The position numbers and the translations under genes were made by a program. Shown one piece after another: positions 18,497-28,048 of a stretch of DNA of 64,000 nt. The number at the start of each line of letters is the position of its first letter. The stretch's first letter is position 1. The notes beneath the pieces are model-generated. The model was not told where the DNA came from. It was given only the letters and a program-made list of their open reading frames with translations, and ran no database searches. Source of the DNA: Pseudomonadota bacterium (GTDB taxonomy: Bacteria > Pseudomonadota > Gammaproteobacteria > Burkholderiales > Sulfuriferulaceae); NCBI GenBank assembly GCA_021795395.1, contig JAJYPN010000007.1, positions 31,514-95,513 of the forward strand, in the 5' to 3' direction.

Positions 18497-20476
18497 TCAT
18501 GCATCATCAGAGCCGAGCGGATGATGACACCACACGGCATGCGTCTCGCCCAACGGCGTGGTACCGGGATATTGCCGCATGCAAATCTCCGTGGCCCGCG
18601 GACAGCGCGGATGAAAATGGCAACCTGCGGGCGGATTGACCGCCGATGCGATATCGCCGCGAGCTGTCACGCTGGCAGGGCGATCTACGGCGGGTACGGC
18701 AGCCAGCAACGCGCGCGTATAAGGATGCCGGGGCTGGCCGATGATTTCGGCGCTGGTGCCGATCTCGACGATGCGGCCGAGATACATGACGGCGATCCGC
18801 TGCGCGAGATAATCGGCGAGCGGCAGGTTATGCGTAATAAACAATAAGCTCAGTTTGAATTCCGCCTGCAATTCCTTGAGCAGATTGACGATCTGTGCCT
18901 GCACCGACACGTCGAGCGAACTGGTCGGTTCATCGCAGACGATCAATTTCGGCTGTACCGCCAGCGCCCGGGCGATGGCGATGCGCTGACGCTGACCCCC
19001 AGAAAACTCGTGCGGATAGCGCTGCAAGGCCTTCGCCGGCAGGCCGACCTGCCCCATCAGTTTTTCCAGCATACGCCTACGCTCGGCAGGATTGCTTTCG
19101 GTTTTGAGAGCGATCATGCCTTCTTCGAGCAAATCCGCTACCCGCAAATGCGGGTTGAGCGATGAAAACGGGTCCTGGAAGATCATTTGCACATGCTTGC
19201 GCTGTTCGCGCAATGCACGCTGGTCGAGGCTGCCAAGCTCGACTCCGTCCAGAACGACATGCCCCGCCGTGACCGGCAGCAACTGGAGAATTGCCTTGCC
19301 TGCCGTGGTTTTGCCGCAGCCGGATTCGCCGACCAGCGCCAGTGTTTCTCCCTCGCGGATCTGGAAACCGATGCCGTCGACCGCCTTGAGTACCCGGTTC
19401 GTTCTACCCCAACCGCCTAGCGGAAAATGCACGCTCAAATCGTTCACCGCCAACAATACCTTGTCGGTCGTCGCCATGGAAGGCGCAGTTCGGGCAATGA
19501 CCACCGGATCAGACCATTGCGGCATCGCCACGCGATGGCAGCGTACTGCATGACCGTTACCGGTTTGCGTCCAGTCGGGCGACTCGACGCGGCAGCGGTC
19601 GAACACCCACTCGCAACGCTCGGCAAAGCGGCAGCCGACAAATTCGGTATCGAGCGGGGGCACGCTGCCGGCAATATTGGCGAGGCGCACGTTTTTTTGT
19701 CCCGATTTCGGCATGGCGGCAAACAGCGCCTGGCTGTACGGATGTTGCGGCGCACGGAAAAAGGCATCGCGCGGCGCGATTTCCACCAGTTCGCCGGCAT
19801 ACATGACGCCGACCTGATCCGCCATTCCAGCTGCCACGCCGAAATCATGGGTGATCAGCAGCATACTCATACCGCGCTGCTGCTGGATTTGCCGCAGCAA
19901 TGCCAGCACCTGCGCCTGTATTGTGACGTCCAGCGCAGTAGTCGGTTCGTCCGCAATCAGCAACGCCGGGTTGCCGGCCAGAGCCATCGCGATCAAGACT
20001 CTTTGTTTCATCCCTCCCGACAACTGAAAAGGATATTCGCCTAAACGGCGCATCGCATCGGACAAGCCTACCGACCGCAACAACGCTGCCGCTTCCTCGC
20101 GCGCGCCGCGGCGGTGCATGCGCCGATGCCGCAACAGGGTTTCGGTGATCTGCTCGCCCAGCGTCAGCACAGGATTAAGGCTGGTCATGGGCTCCTGAAA
20201 TATCATCGCCATCGATCCGCCGCGCACGTCGCGCATCGCCGATTCCGGCAATGCCAGAATATCGCGGCCGTCAAACTCAACATCGCCGCCCCGAATAATT
20301 GCCAGCTCCGGCAGCAAACGCATGATGGACAAAGCCGTCATCGACTTACCCGATCCAGATTCTCCAAGCAAGGCAAAGGTTTGTCGGGGCGCTATGCTGA
20401 AACTCACGCCGTCGACAACGCGCAACTTGCCCAGTTCGGTATGCAACCGGTCTATACGCAATAACGGAGCGCTCAT
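18497..20476 (-). CDS. Fused double-ATPase subunit of oligopeptide ABC importer (YejF/DppDF type)
   Basis: A 659-residue protein with two complete ABC domains. Domain 1 has Walker A GESGSGKS (38-45), signature LSGGMKQR and Walker B LLIADEPTTALD, and ends in a Cys-containing oligopeptide/dipeptide C-terminal segment (FVGCRFAERCEWVFDRC). Domain 2 has Walker A GESGCGKT near 382, signature FSGGQRQR and LIVCDEPTSSLD, and its own Cys-rich tail (CHFHPRCPRATEIC). It powers peptide uptake together with the two permeases upstream. The ATG overlaps the permease stop by 4 bases (ATGA). Confidence 0.9.
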   Translation of the reverse strand: MSAPLLRIDRLHTELGKLRVVDGVSFSIAPRQTFALLGESGSGKSMTALSIMRLLPELAIIRGGDVEFDGRDILALPESAMRDVRGGSMAMIFQEPMTSLNPVLTLGEQITETLLRHRRMHRRGAREEAAALLRSVGLSDAMRRLGEYPFQLSGGMKQRVLIAMALAGNPALLIADEPTTALDVTIQAQVLALLRQIQQQRGMSMLLITHDFGVAAGMADQVGVMYAGELVEIAPRDAFFRAPQHPYSQALFAAMPKSGQKNVRLANIAGSVPPLDTEFVGCRFAERCEWVFDRCRVESPDWTQTGNGHAVRCHRVAMPQWSDPVVIARTAPSMATTDKVLLAVNDLSVHFPLGGWGRTNRVLKAVDGIGFQIREGETLALVGESGCGKTTAGKAILQLLPVTAGHVVLDGVELGSLDQRALREQRKHVQMIFQDPFSSLNPHLRVADLLEEGMIALKTESNPAERRRMLEKLMGQVGLPAKALQRYPHEFSGGQRQRIAIARALAVQPKLIVCDEPTSSLDVSVQAQIVNLLKELQAEFKLSLLFITHNLPLADYLAQRIAVMYLGRIVEIGTSAEIIGQPRHPYTRALLAAVPAVDRPASVTARGDIASAVNPPAGCHFHPRCPRATEICMRQYPGTTPLGETHAVWCHHPLGSDDA

Positions 20477-21870
20477 CGTTGCCTACCCCGCGGATCGAAA
20501 GCATCGTGCACGCTGTCGGCAAACAGGTTGGCTGCCAGTACCAGCACGAACATCAGGCTGAATGCCGCGGCCAAAGGCCACCATACGATCGGTTCGCGCG
20601 CCATCTCCAGACGCGCCGCATTGATCATATTGCCCCAGCTCTGCATCGCCGGATCGACGCCGACGCCCAAATACGACAAGACCGCTTCGGCCAGCACCAG
20701 TCCGGAAAAATCCATGACCACACTGATCAGGATCAAATGATACAGATTAGGCAGGATATGGCGCAGCATCATGCGCCAGTCGGATACGCCGAAGGCGCGC
20801 GCCGCCTGCACATATTCCAGCTCGCGCAATTTCAGCGTCTCGCCGCGCAATACCCGGCATAAACCGGTCCAGCTGGTAACGCCGAGAATGATGCACAGGA
20901 ACAGCAGACGAAAATCGGTGCGGGAGGCAGCGCTGTCGAACATTGCCGGATGCATTTCGATATACACCTGCATGATCAATACCGCGGCGGCGATCAGCAA
21001 TACGCTGGGTATCGCGTTCAAGGTGGTGTATAGATACTGGATAACATCGTCTACCCAGCCGCCGAAATAGCCTGCGCTTACCCCCAGCAATACGGCGAAC
21101 GGCAACATGATCAGGGTCGTCAGCGTACCGATCAGAACCCCGGTGCGTATGCTCTTCAGCGTTTCGTAGAGCACATCCTGCCCGATCTTATCGGTCCCCA
21201 GCACATGAAAGGCGCCGGCCAGTTCTGCTAGCACCGCCGTCAGTGTGCCCAGCAAGGCCACCGTAAGCAGCATGCTGCGCCAGGGCAGCCGATTGTCCAT
21301 CGCCAAAAGTTGACGCACCAATTCTGCGATACCGCACTGCCTGCGCATCATTAGCCATGACGCGGCACATGCGGCAACCAGCACCGCGAACGAAATGCCG
21401 AACAAAACGCCACGCCCTGCCCGGTGCGCGATATCATTGCTGCCGGTTTGGCGGCGTATGTCGTCGATGCGCAACAAAGGATAGATGCGCACTATTTTAC
21501 CGTCCGGTAGAGTCACGTTTTGCTTGACGTACAAATGCTTAGCCAGCGGTGCCGAATAGGTTTTTTCCTTGTACTTGAGCAAGGGCTGCAATATTTCATC
21601 CAGCACGCTGGTGACTTCGACGCTGTATTGACGCCCTACACCCGGGTGCGCCGGTAATGCAGCACGATAATGCAGCGAATCGAGCAAGGCGATGGCAACA
21701 AACAAGAACAAAACCAGTCCCGTCGTCATCGCCACCGGCATCTGTCGCAACCGCACGCTCGCCTCATGCAACTGCCCGTGCGGACTTTTGCGCCACAGCG
21801 TCAGCGCAACGACACCGACCAGCAGCCAGATCAAGCCGTCAGTCCATAAAATGACCGGCTGCCAGTTCAA
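20473..21870 (-). CDS. ABC importer permease, YejE/DppC-like, with enlarged extracytoplasmic loop
   Basis: A 465-residue permease. It begins with a membrane helix (TDGLIWLLVGVVALTLW) and carries a long soluble segment (about 70-150) before the transport domain. That domain has the EAA loop EYVQAARAFGVSDWRMMLRH. The start is a TTG at 21870 (NWQPVILWTD) that overlaps the upstream permease stop by 4 bases (TTGA). The frame is open up to 22143, but that stretch translates to Arg/His-rich shadow sequence over the YejB-like gene. It is about 120 residues longer than E. coli YejE (341). Confidence 0.87.
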   Translation of the reverse strand: MNWQPVILWTDGLIWLLVGVVALTLWRKSPHGQLHEASVRLRQMPVAMTTGLVLFLFVAIALLDSLHYRAALPAHPGVGRQYSVEVTSVLDEILQPLLKYKEKTYSAPLAKHLYVKQNVTLPDGKIVRIYPLLRIDDIRRQTGSNDIAHRAGRGVLFGISFAVLVAACAASWLMMRRQCGIAELVRQLLAMDNRLPWRSMLLTVALLGTLTAVLAELAGAFHVLGTDKIGQDVLYETLKSIRTGVLIGTLTTLIMLPFAVLLGVSAGYFGGWVDDVIQYLYTTLNAIPSVLLIAAAVLIMQVYIEMHPAMFDSAASRTDFRLLFLCIILGVTSWTGLCRVLRGETLKLRELEYVQAARAFGVSDWRMMLRHILPNLYHLILISVVMDFSGLVLAEAVLSYLGVGVDPAMQSWGNMINAARLEMAREPIVWWPLAAAFSLMFVLVLAANLFADSVHDAFDPRGRQR

Positions 21871-22844
21871 CTCAATCTCACTCTGGGATCGGCCCAGCTG
21901 TACGCGATGTCGGTCAGTGACAAGCCGACGATGTACAATGCGGAACCGATAAATACCATCGCGCGGACAATGGCGAAATCCTGCGCCTGTATCGCATCGA
22001 TGATATACGAGCCCAGCCCGGGGATGCCGAAAAACGATTCCGTCAGCAAACTGCCCATAAACAGTAAAGGCAGCACGACAACAGCGCCGGTCAATATTGG
22101 TATCAAACCGTTTTGCAAAACGTGGCGGAACAGGATGCGCCATTCCGACAGGCCTTTCGCCCGCGCCGTGCGCACATAATCCTTGCCCATTTCTTCCAGG
22201 AATATGCTGCGGTACCAGCGGCTGCCGCCGCCTATGCCGGCAATTATGGATACGGCGATCGGAAGCACGACGAATCGCCAGCTATCCAGTCCGTTGACAT
22301 ACCCCGAAATCGGTACCAGACGCCAAAGTTTGGCGACAAGGTATTGCCCGGCAATAATATAAAACAGCCCGGAAATCGACATCAGGGCCACAGCCAGCAT
22401 GACGCCGAAACGGTCCAGATGCGTACCACGGAACAACACCAGCAGCAAGGCGAAACTGATGTTTGTCAGCAATCCCAGCACAAATACCGGCAACGCGATT
22501 TCCAGACTGGGGCCGGCACGGGTTTCAATTTCATGGGAGATATTCCGCCCATCGTCCGACTGGCCGAAATCCAGCACAAACATGCGCAGCGATTTATCAA
22601 AAAATACGGTGTCGGTCAGTTTATCGCTACCATGCGCCTGCGGATGGTAAAACAAGGGCTTGTCGTAACCGTGAGCCGTTTTCCAGCGAGCTATCGCCGC
22701 GGCGCTCACATGTTTGGTACCCAAGTGCATGCGCGCCATATCGTCCGGCGTATTGACGATGAAGAACAATAAAAACGTCAACAAATTGACGCCGAATAAA
22801 ATCGGCAGAGCATAAAGAAAGCGGCGACCAAGGTAATGGATCAT
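21867..22844 (-). CDS. ABC importer permease, YejB/DppB-like
   Basis: A 325-residue integral membrane protein with about six helices. It opens with MIHYLGRRFLYALPILFGVN, the usual start of DppB/YejB permeases. The EAA-type ATPase contact loop is KDYVRTARAKGLSEWRILFRH. The ATG at 22844 overlaps the binding-protein stop by 4 bases (ATGA). An upstream Met at 22934 is inside the binding-protein gene and is not used. Confidence 0.9.
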   Translation of the reverse strand: MIHYLGRRFLYALPILFGVNLLTFLLFFIVNTPDDMARMHLGTKHVSAAAIARWKTAHGYDKPLFYHPQAHGSDKLTDTVFFDKSLRMFVLDFGQSDDGRNISHEIETRAGPSLEIALPVFVLGLLTNISFALLLVLFRGTHLDRFGVMLAVALMSISGLFYIIAGQYLVAKLWRLVPISGYVNGLDSWRFVVLPIAVSIIAGIGGGSRWYRSIFLEEMGKDYVRTARAKGLSEWRILFRHVLQNGLIPILTGAVVVLPLLFMGSLLTESFFGIPGLGSYIIDAIQAQDFAIVRAMVFIGSALYIVGLSLTDIAYSWADPRVRLS

Positions 22845-24979
22845 TTCGCCGTCTTTCGGTCGCGCCGCCGTGCGGCATACGCCACCGCTGCCAGCATTAT
22901 AGCCAGTACCGCCAGAACAGCCAGTACAGGCCATATCACCGGTTTATTCCATTGCTCGCGCAAATGCTGGCGCAGTTGCGGGTCGAGCTTGCGGTATTTG
23001 AAGGTGTTATTGGCGATGACATTAAGCTTGCCCGGGCTAACCCACTGCTGCCGCAAACCGAACGAGCGCGGAAAATAGCCGAACATCCACGGCGCATCCT
23101 GTTGTGCGATACCGACCATCTGATTGATCAGCAGTTGCCGTTGCGGCGTGTTGTCGAGGTATTTCATCTGATCGTATAAAACATCGTATCGCGCGTTTTT
23201 ATAATTGACCTGATTTTCGCCCCCGTATTTTACCTGGCCATCAGGCCCATACAACAAGCCCAGAAAATTTTCCGGGTCGGGATAGTCCGCATTCCATCCC
23301 GCCACGAATATCTGCGCGTTTCCGCGACGGATTTTATCCTGAAAACGATTGTAATCGGTGCTGCGCGGCACCAATTGTATATTCAGTTTGGCAAACTGGT
23401 TGACCATCCAGTCGACATAAGCCTTTGCGTTCGGCCCGGTGAACGTATTATCGTAATAAAGCACCAGCGGCGCGCCGGTACGCGCATCGCGTCCGTTCGG
23501 ATAACCCGCCTCGGCCAACAGACGCTGTGCATCGCTGAGCGGACGCCGCTCTATCTTGCCGTTTACCAGATGGTATACGACCGGATTCATTCCCGCCACA
23601 CCGCCTTCGTAGCCGAAGATGCCGGGCGGAATCGGCCCTTGCGCCGGAATACCGCCGCCGTTCTGAAAAATGGCGATAAATTCCTCGTAATCCACTGCAA
23701 TCGAAATTGCCTGCCGTAATTGGCGCGCTCGCTTCGTATAACCGCCAACTACATTATCCAGCATATTGAACCCGACAAACGAAATCGACGGCATTACGGC
23801 GCTTACCAGACTCATGCCTTGCGCACTCATTGCATCGCTTAAGCGTGCATTGCCCTGCGCATCGATACGTATCGCCTGATCGAAGCTTTCGGCGTTTACG
23901 GCGGCCAGATCGTAATAGCCCTGCAGGAATTTATTCCAATAAGGGATAGTCTCTTTTTCCAGATTGAACACGATGGTATCGATAAAGGGCAGCGGTTTCC
24001 CGGCATCGCGCAGTAATCCGGCTGCCCTGTCGCCGGGCTCACCCGTACTCGGATATCTTTCGCCGTGAAAATACGGATTGCGCGTCAATCGGATTTGCCG
24101 ATTGGGATCGTTCACGGCCAGTTGATAAGCGCCGGTGCCGACAGGATGCCAGTCCAGGGTAAAATTGCGTTTCGCCATCCCTGGCTGATGATAAAACGCA
24201 TCGACTTCAGGAGCGATTGGCGCGAAAAACGGCATCGCGAGCCAATACATAAATTGCGGATACTTGCCTTTGAGGCGGATCCGGTACGTATATCGATCCA
24301 CCACTTCCGCTCCGGCCAGAGAAATTCGCGTCAGATCCAGATACCGGCCGTCTGGTAATGATTGCGCCTGTTTTGCCAGCAGATCGGCGTAATCCTTCAA
24401 CCCGACGATGTATCCCGACATCAGGCCGAGAATCGGCGAGTTGACCTGCGGCGATGCCAGTCGTTTGATTTCGTATACATAATCCGCCGCTACCAGTTCA
24501 CGCGTGCCGGTATGCTTGAAACCATCCCAGGAATCGGGAAGCTGGAATGTTCCTGCCCGATAATACGGCAATCCTTGCCTGTCGCGCGCAAAAGCTGGGT
24601 GCGGCTGATAATAAATGCCGGGTCGCACATGCAGTTCGTAAACGCTTTGCGCAATCCGTTCCGCAGGCGCATCCTTCGGCAGCGGATGACCGGCAGCATC
24701 GAGATAAGTTACTTGCGGCATCGCCGTCAACGTATCAGGAATCAGCGTGTAAGGACGCTTGAGGTAATGGTACTGCAAGGGCGGCTCATAAATCTGCGCC
24801 AGGATTTCGATTTCGTCATCACTGTACGATTGGGCCGGGTCCAGATGCTTGGGGCGTTCGACGAACGACAGATATAAAGTATTGGCATCGCGTTCGCTTG
24901 CCGGATAGGGATCGTTCCAGACAGTCTGTTTGCAGCCTGCGAGCAATAAAATTATTATCGATATGCAAATTCGAATCAT
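22841..24979 (-). CDS. Family 5 extracellular solute-binding lipoprotein with C-terminal membrane anchor (YejA-like)
   Basis: A 712-residue peptide-binding protein of the SBP_bac_5 family. The signal peptide ends in a lipobox LAGC, with lipidated Cys16. The body has the family features (LYLSFVERPKHLDPA, YKNARYDVLYDQMK). It ends in a second hydrophobic helix at about 681-701 (VIWPVLAVLAVLAIMLAAVAY) followed by the basic tail AARRRDRKTAK, which is not usual for a binding protein. It is the first gene of the importer operon and is divergent from fabI with overlapping promoter elements. Confidence 0.87.
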   Translation of the reverse strand: MIRICISIIILLLAGCKQTVWNDPYPASERDANTLYLSFVERPKHLDPAQSYSDDEIEILAQIYEPPLQYHYLKRPYTLIPDTLTAMPQVTYLDAAGHPLPKDAPAERIAQSVYELHVRPGIYYQPHPAFARDRQGLPYYRAGTFQLPDSWDGFKHTGTRELVAADYVYEIKRLASPQVNSPILGLMSGYIVGLKDYADLLAKQAQSLPDGRYLDLTRISLAGAEVVDRYTYRIRLKGKYPQFMYWLAMPFFAPIAPEVDAFYHQPGMAKRNFTLDWHPVGTGAYQLAVNDPNRQIRLTRNPYFHGERYPSTGEPGDRAAGLLRDAGKPLPFIDTIVFNLEKETIPYWNKFLQGYYDLAAVNAESFDQAIRIDAQGNARLSDAMSAQGMSLVSAVMPSISFVGFNMLDNVVGGYTKRARQLRQAISIAVDYEEFIAIFQNGGGIPAQGPIPPGIFGYEGGVAGMNPVVYHLVNGKIERRPLSDAQRLLAEAGYPNGRDARTGAPLVLYYDNTFTGPNAKAYVDWMVNQFAKLNIQLVPRSTDYNRFQDKIRRGNAQIFVAGWNADYPDPENFLGLLYGPDGQVKYGGENQVNYKNARYDVLYDQMKYLDNTPQRQLLINQMVGIAQQDAPWMFGYFPRSFGLRQQWVSPGKLNVIANNTFKYRKLDPQLRQHLREQWNKPVIWPVLAVLAVLAIMLAAVAYAARRRDRKTAK

Positions 24980-24988
24980 GGTGCAAGT

Positions 24989-25039
24989 TTAACCCAGCGT
25001 CTGGACTATGGGTATAATAGCCGTGACATTTACTAACAA
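24989..25039. promoter_or_regulatory. Overlapping divergent promoters for fabI and the ABC importer
   Basis: Plus strand: -10 TATAAT at 25013-25018 with a weaker -35 TTAACC at 24989-24994 (18-bp spacer), about 35 bases before the fabI ATG. Minus strand: -35 TTGTTA (25034-25039) and -10 TATACC (25011-25016) with a 17-bp spacer, about 32 bases before the binding-protein start. The two -10 boxes overlap. Confidence 0.6.
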
Positions 25040-25052
25040 ATCAGGAGAACTT

Positions 25053-25838
25053 ATGGGATTTCTACGCGACAAACGCCTACTCATTACCGGTTTGATCAGC
25101 GATCGTTCGATTGCTTACGGTATTGCTCAAGCATGCCATCGCGAAGGCGCCACGCTGGCCTTCACCTATCAGGGCGATAAAATCAGGGAGCGCGTCACCG
25201 AACTTGCCGCCGAATTCGGCAGCAGCATCGTACTTCCCTGCGATGTCGGCAGCGATGAGGAAATCCAGCAATTGTTCGCCGATCTGGGCAAGCAATGGGA
25301 TAACCTGGACGGTATCGTCCATGCCATCGCATTCGTTCCCAAGGCTGCGTTAGCCGGCGATTACCTCGATTCCGTTACTCGCGAATACTTCCAGATCGCG
25401 CACGACATCAGTTCCTACAGCTTTGCCGCACTGGCGAAAGCAGGATTGCCGATGATGCAGGGGCGCAATGCCGCCCTGCTCACCTTGTCGTATCTGGGCG
25501 CCGTCCGTTCAGTACCTGCCTACAACGTCATGGGCCTCGCCAAAGCCAGCCTGGAATCGAACGTCTATTACATGGCGCAAAGCCTTGGGCCCAAAGGGAT
25601 ACGCGTCAACGCGATATCGGCGGGGCCGATCAAAACTCTGGCCGCCAGCGGCATTACCGGATTCAACAAGATATTAAATCGAGTTGAGAAAAATGCGCCG
25701 TTGCGTCGCAATGTAACGATCCTCGAAGTCGGCAATACTGCAGCCTTTCTGCTGTCCGATTTATCCAGCGGAATTACTGGGGAAGTCACTTATGTCGATG
25801 CGGGTTTCAATACGACAATGGGCGCGGATTTCGAGTAA
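25053..25838 (+). CDS. fabI: Enoyl-ACP reductase (NADH), FabI
   Basis: A 261-residue SDR-fold enzyme that reduces trans-2-enoyl-ACP in the last step of each fatty acid elongation cycle. The NAD-binding motif is [13 protein letters not shown]. Catalytic Tyr157 and Lys164 ([12 protein letters not shown]) and the preceding Tyr147 match E. coli Tyr156, Lys163 and Tyr146. The ATG at 25053 is preceded by AGGAG; a Met at 25008 lies in the promoter region. The gene is alone in its orientation. Divergent peptide-importer and convergent ppiD flank it. Confidence 0.95.
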   Translation: MGFLRDKRLLITGLISDRSIAYGIAQACHREGATLAFTYQGDKIRERVTELAAEFGSSIVLPCDVGSDEEIQQLFADLGKQWDNLDGIVHAIAFVPKAALAGDYLDSVTREYFQIAHDISSYSFAALAKAGLPMMQGRNAALLTLSYLGAVRSVPAYNVMGLAKASLESNVYYMAQSLGPKGIRVNAISAGPIKTLAASGITGFNKILNRVEKNAPLRRNVTILEVGNTAAFLLSDLSSGITGEVTYVDAGFNTTMGADFE

Positions 25839-25854
25839 TAGCCGGAACATGGAT

Positions 25855-25872
25855 CGCCCCGATAACGGGGCG
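25855..25872. terminator. Hairpin between convergent fabI and ppiD
   Basis: CGCCCCG (25855-25861), loop ATAA, CGGGGCG (25866-25872) form a perfect 7-bp GC stem. There is no clear T-run on either side, so termination strength is uncertain. Its position between two gene ends makes a bidirectional terminator likely. Confidence 0.5.
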
Positions 25873-25907
25873 AATGCGCAATTCTTCTCGATCCATTTCG
25901 ACGCAGG

Positions 25908-27815
25908 CTATTGAACCAGTTTGCCGAATGGAATATCCTTGATTTCGATTTTAGCTTTTGTCGACAGACCTGAAATATAATCGCTGAACGCCTGCTCAGC
26001 TTCGGTATTGGCCATTTGTGTCTGCACCGCCTTGAATTGCGCAGCATCTGGCGCCGGGCCTGGCATTACTTGCGTTATCCGTACCAGAATATAATTGCCG
26101 CTTGCACTCGTCGCGCCGAAATAGGCAGGTAACTTTTTCGCGTTGGCCGAAAAAATCCCCGTCACCAAGGCAGGGTCGATAGTTTGCAGATGATCGCGGC
26201 TGACCCAGACGAAAGCGCTCCAGTGTACCGCTGCGGGCTCCTTCCCCGCTTTTAATTGATCCAGTAGCGCCAAGCCCTGTTTCTGAGCCATAACCCTGGC
26301 TTGCTGCAATTTGAGTTGCTGCATGATCGAGGCACTCACTGCATTCAAGGATTGTATGTAAGCCGGTTTATAATCGAGCAATCGTGCCGAAACTAAAGTA
26401 TTCGGCGACACTTCGATTGCATCCGTATTGCGTTTGTTTTTCAGCACGTCACTGGAAAACAGCGCCTGCAACATTTTCGGCGAATTCAGGATGCCGCCGG
26501 CACCGCCGGCCATACTGATCCACGGCGATGTCTGCAACGGCAGATGCAAAGCATCCGCCACCGGCTGCAAGCTCTGCGATTGCTCGAATACCTGATTGCT
26601 GAAACGCTCCGCCACATCGGCAAACTGCTTGAGCGCCTGCTGCTTCTGCAATTCCTGAGTAATTTGACCGGCTACTTCGGTCAATGGCCGAACATGGGCG
26701 GGTTTGATACCTGTAAGCTGAATGATGTGATAGCCGTAATCGGTAGAGACCGGGCCTGCAATCTGATTTTTTTGCATGCCAAATACGGCATCGGCAAACG
26801 GCTTCACCATCGCCGTACGCGCAAACCATCCCAAGTCTCCACCCTGATTAGCCGATCCCTTGTCGTCGGAATTACGTTTCGCCAGCTCTGCAAACGCGGC
26901 AGGATGGGCAATTGCCTGTTGATACAGACGATCGGCGCGTTGTTTCGCATCCTTACGCTGTTGAGCGGATGCACCGGCAGGGACGGCTACCAGGATATGC
27001 CGCGCTTTGCGTTCTTCGGGTTCACTGAATTTCGATAAATTCTGATCGTAATAGTGTTTGATTTCAACGGACGGAATGGAAATATGCTGCTCGACATCGT
27101 TCAGCGACAATACCGCGTATTGAAAACGCCCTTGCGCCGGTATCGTATAATCGGCTTTATGTTTGTCGTAATAGGTTTTGATTTGCTGGGGCGTAATTGT
27201 CAATTGGGCTAAATAGGCGGTGGGACTGATCTCGTACTGGCTGATCTCGCGGCGCTGCGTCATGTCAGCCAGGACTTGTCTCGCCGCCACCTCCGATGCG
27301 ACAGCGGAGCGCGAAAACGGAGAGCGCATGACGTCGATCAAGATTTCCTGCTGCGCGCGCTGCTCGAAGCCGGGAACGGTCATCCCCTGCTGTTGTAACA
27401 TCTGTTGATAGCGATTGACCGAAAACTGATTGTTTTCCTGAAATGCAGGAATGCTGGCGATAAATGATGCCAATTGCGCCTTGCTCACAATCAATCCCTC
27501 GTGGTGAGCGGCCTCCAGCAGCAAACGCTGTTTGATCATGCCATTGAGTATGGAGATGCGTATTTGCGGTTCATCGAAAACATGAGGATCGAAATTCGCT
27601 CCCATCGATGCAGCAAGTATCGCCCGCTGTTCCTTGATGGCGTCTTCGAATGCGGTACGGCTGATTTTCGAGCCGTTGACGATGGCGATCGTGTCATCGC
27701 TGGCACGATGGCTGAAATACGAATCGATACCAAACAAGGCAAACGGCACGATAATCAGCGCTAAAATCAGCTTGGCTACCCATCCTTGCGTACTCTCGCG
27801 TATCCAATCGAGCAT
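25908..27815 (-). CDS. ppiD: Periplasmic folding chaperone PpiD (parvulin family)
   Basis: A 635-residue inner-membrane-anchored protein: short cytoplasmic N-terminus, one membrane helix at about 13-31 (VAKLILALIIVPFALFGI), then a SurA-like chaperone domain and a parvulin domain around 265-365 (ARHILVAVPAG, GGDLGWFARTAMVKPFADAVF). It assists outer membrane and secreted proteins leaving the Sec channel. I start it at the ATG at 27815; a TTG two codons upstream has no better support. It is the last member of the tig-clpP-clpX-lon-hupB-ppiD block. A tRNA terminator lies directly upstream, so it may need its own promoter. Confidence 0.92.
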   Translation of the reverse strand: MLDWIRESTQGWVAKLILALIIVPFALFGIDSYFSHRASDDTIAIVNGSKISRTAFEDAIKEQRAILAASMGANFDPHVFDEPQIRISILNGMIKQRLLLEAAHHEGLIVSKAQLASFIASIPAFQENNQFSVNRYQQMLQQQGMTVPGFEQRAQQEILIDVMRSPFSRSAVASEVAARQVLADMTQRREISQYEISPTAYLAQLTITPQQIKTYYDKHKADYTIPAQGRFQYAVLSLNDVEQHISIPSVEIKHYYDQNLSKFSEPEERKARHILVAVPAGASAQQRKDAKQRADRLYQQAIAHPAAFAELAKRNSDDKGSANQGGDLGWFARTAMVKPFADAVFGMQKNQIAGPVSTDYGYHIIQLTGIKPAHVRPLTEVAGQITQELQKQQALKQFADVAERFSNQVFEQSQSLQPVADALHLPLQTSPWISMAGGAGGILNSPKMLQALFSSDVLKNKRNTDAIEVSPNTLVSARLLDYKPAYIQSLNAVSASIMQQLKLQQARVMAQKQGLALLDQLKAGKEPAAVHWSAFVWVSRDHLQTIDPALVTGIFSANAKKLPAYFGATSASGNYILVRITQVMPGPAPDAAQFKAVQTQMANTEAEQAFSDYISGLSTKAKIEIKDIPFGKLVQ

Positions 27816-27829
27816 GGACAATTCACAAT

Positions 27830-27863
27830 CTTATAAAAGAAAGAAGGCGAACCGAAGTTCGCC
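27830..27863 (-). terminator. Intrinsic terminator after the tRNA pair
   Basis: On the minus strand GGCGAAC, a TTCG tetraloop and GTTCGCC (27863 to 27846) form a stable stem. It is followed by TTCTTTCTTTT. It ends the hupB-tRNA transcript, 9 bases after the tRNA-Asp CCA end. Confidence 0.85.
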
Positions 27864-27871
27864 CTTCGTGT

Positions 27872-27948
27872 TGGCGGAGTGGACGGGACTCGAACCCGCG
27901 ACCCCCGGCGTGACAGGCCGGTATTCTAACCAACTGAACTACCACTCC
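27872..27948 (-). tRNA. tRNA-Asp (GTC)
   Basis: A 77-base cloverleaf including an encoded CCA (27872-27874). Acceptor GGAGTGG pairs with CCACTCC. The anticodon GTC is at 27912-27914 in the loop CTGTCAC. The T-arm GGGTTCGAGTCCC-type sequence is present. It is 14 bases after tRNA-Val. Confidence 0.95.
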
Positions 27949-27962
27949 GAAACCAGTCGATC

Positions 27963-28038
27963 TGGTGGGTGCTGAGGGGCTCGAACCCCCGACATTCGCC
28001 TTGTAAGGGCGACGCTCTACCAACTGAGCTAAGCACCC
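27963..28038 (-). tRNA. tRNA-Val (TAC)
   Basis: A 76-base cloverleaf with encoded CCA (27963-27965). Acceptor GGGTGCT pairs with AGCACCC. The anticodon TAC is at 28003-28005. The 5' end is only 10 bases after the hupB stop codon, so it is probably cut from a hupB-tRNA transcript. Confidence 0.95.
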
Positions 28039-28048
28039 GGAAAAGGCG

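Noticed and set aside
21871..22143. 91-codon N-terminal extension of the YejE-like permease
   Set aside because: It overlaps the YejB-like gene, is Arg/His-rich and not membrane-like; the TTG at 21870 in a TTGA overlap explains the start.
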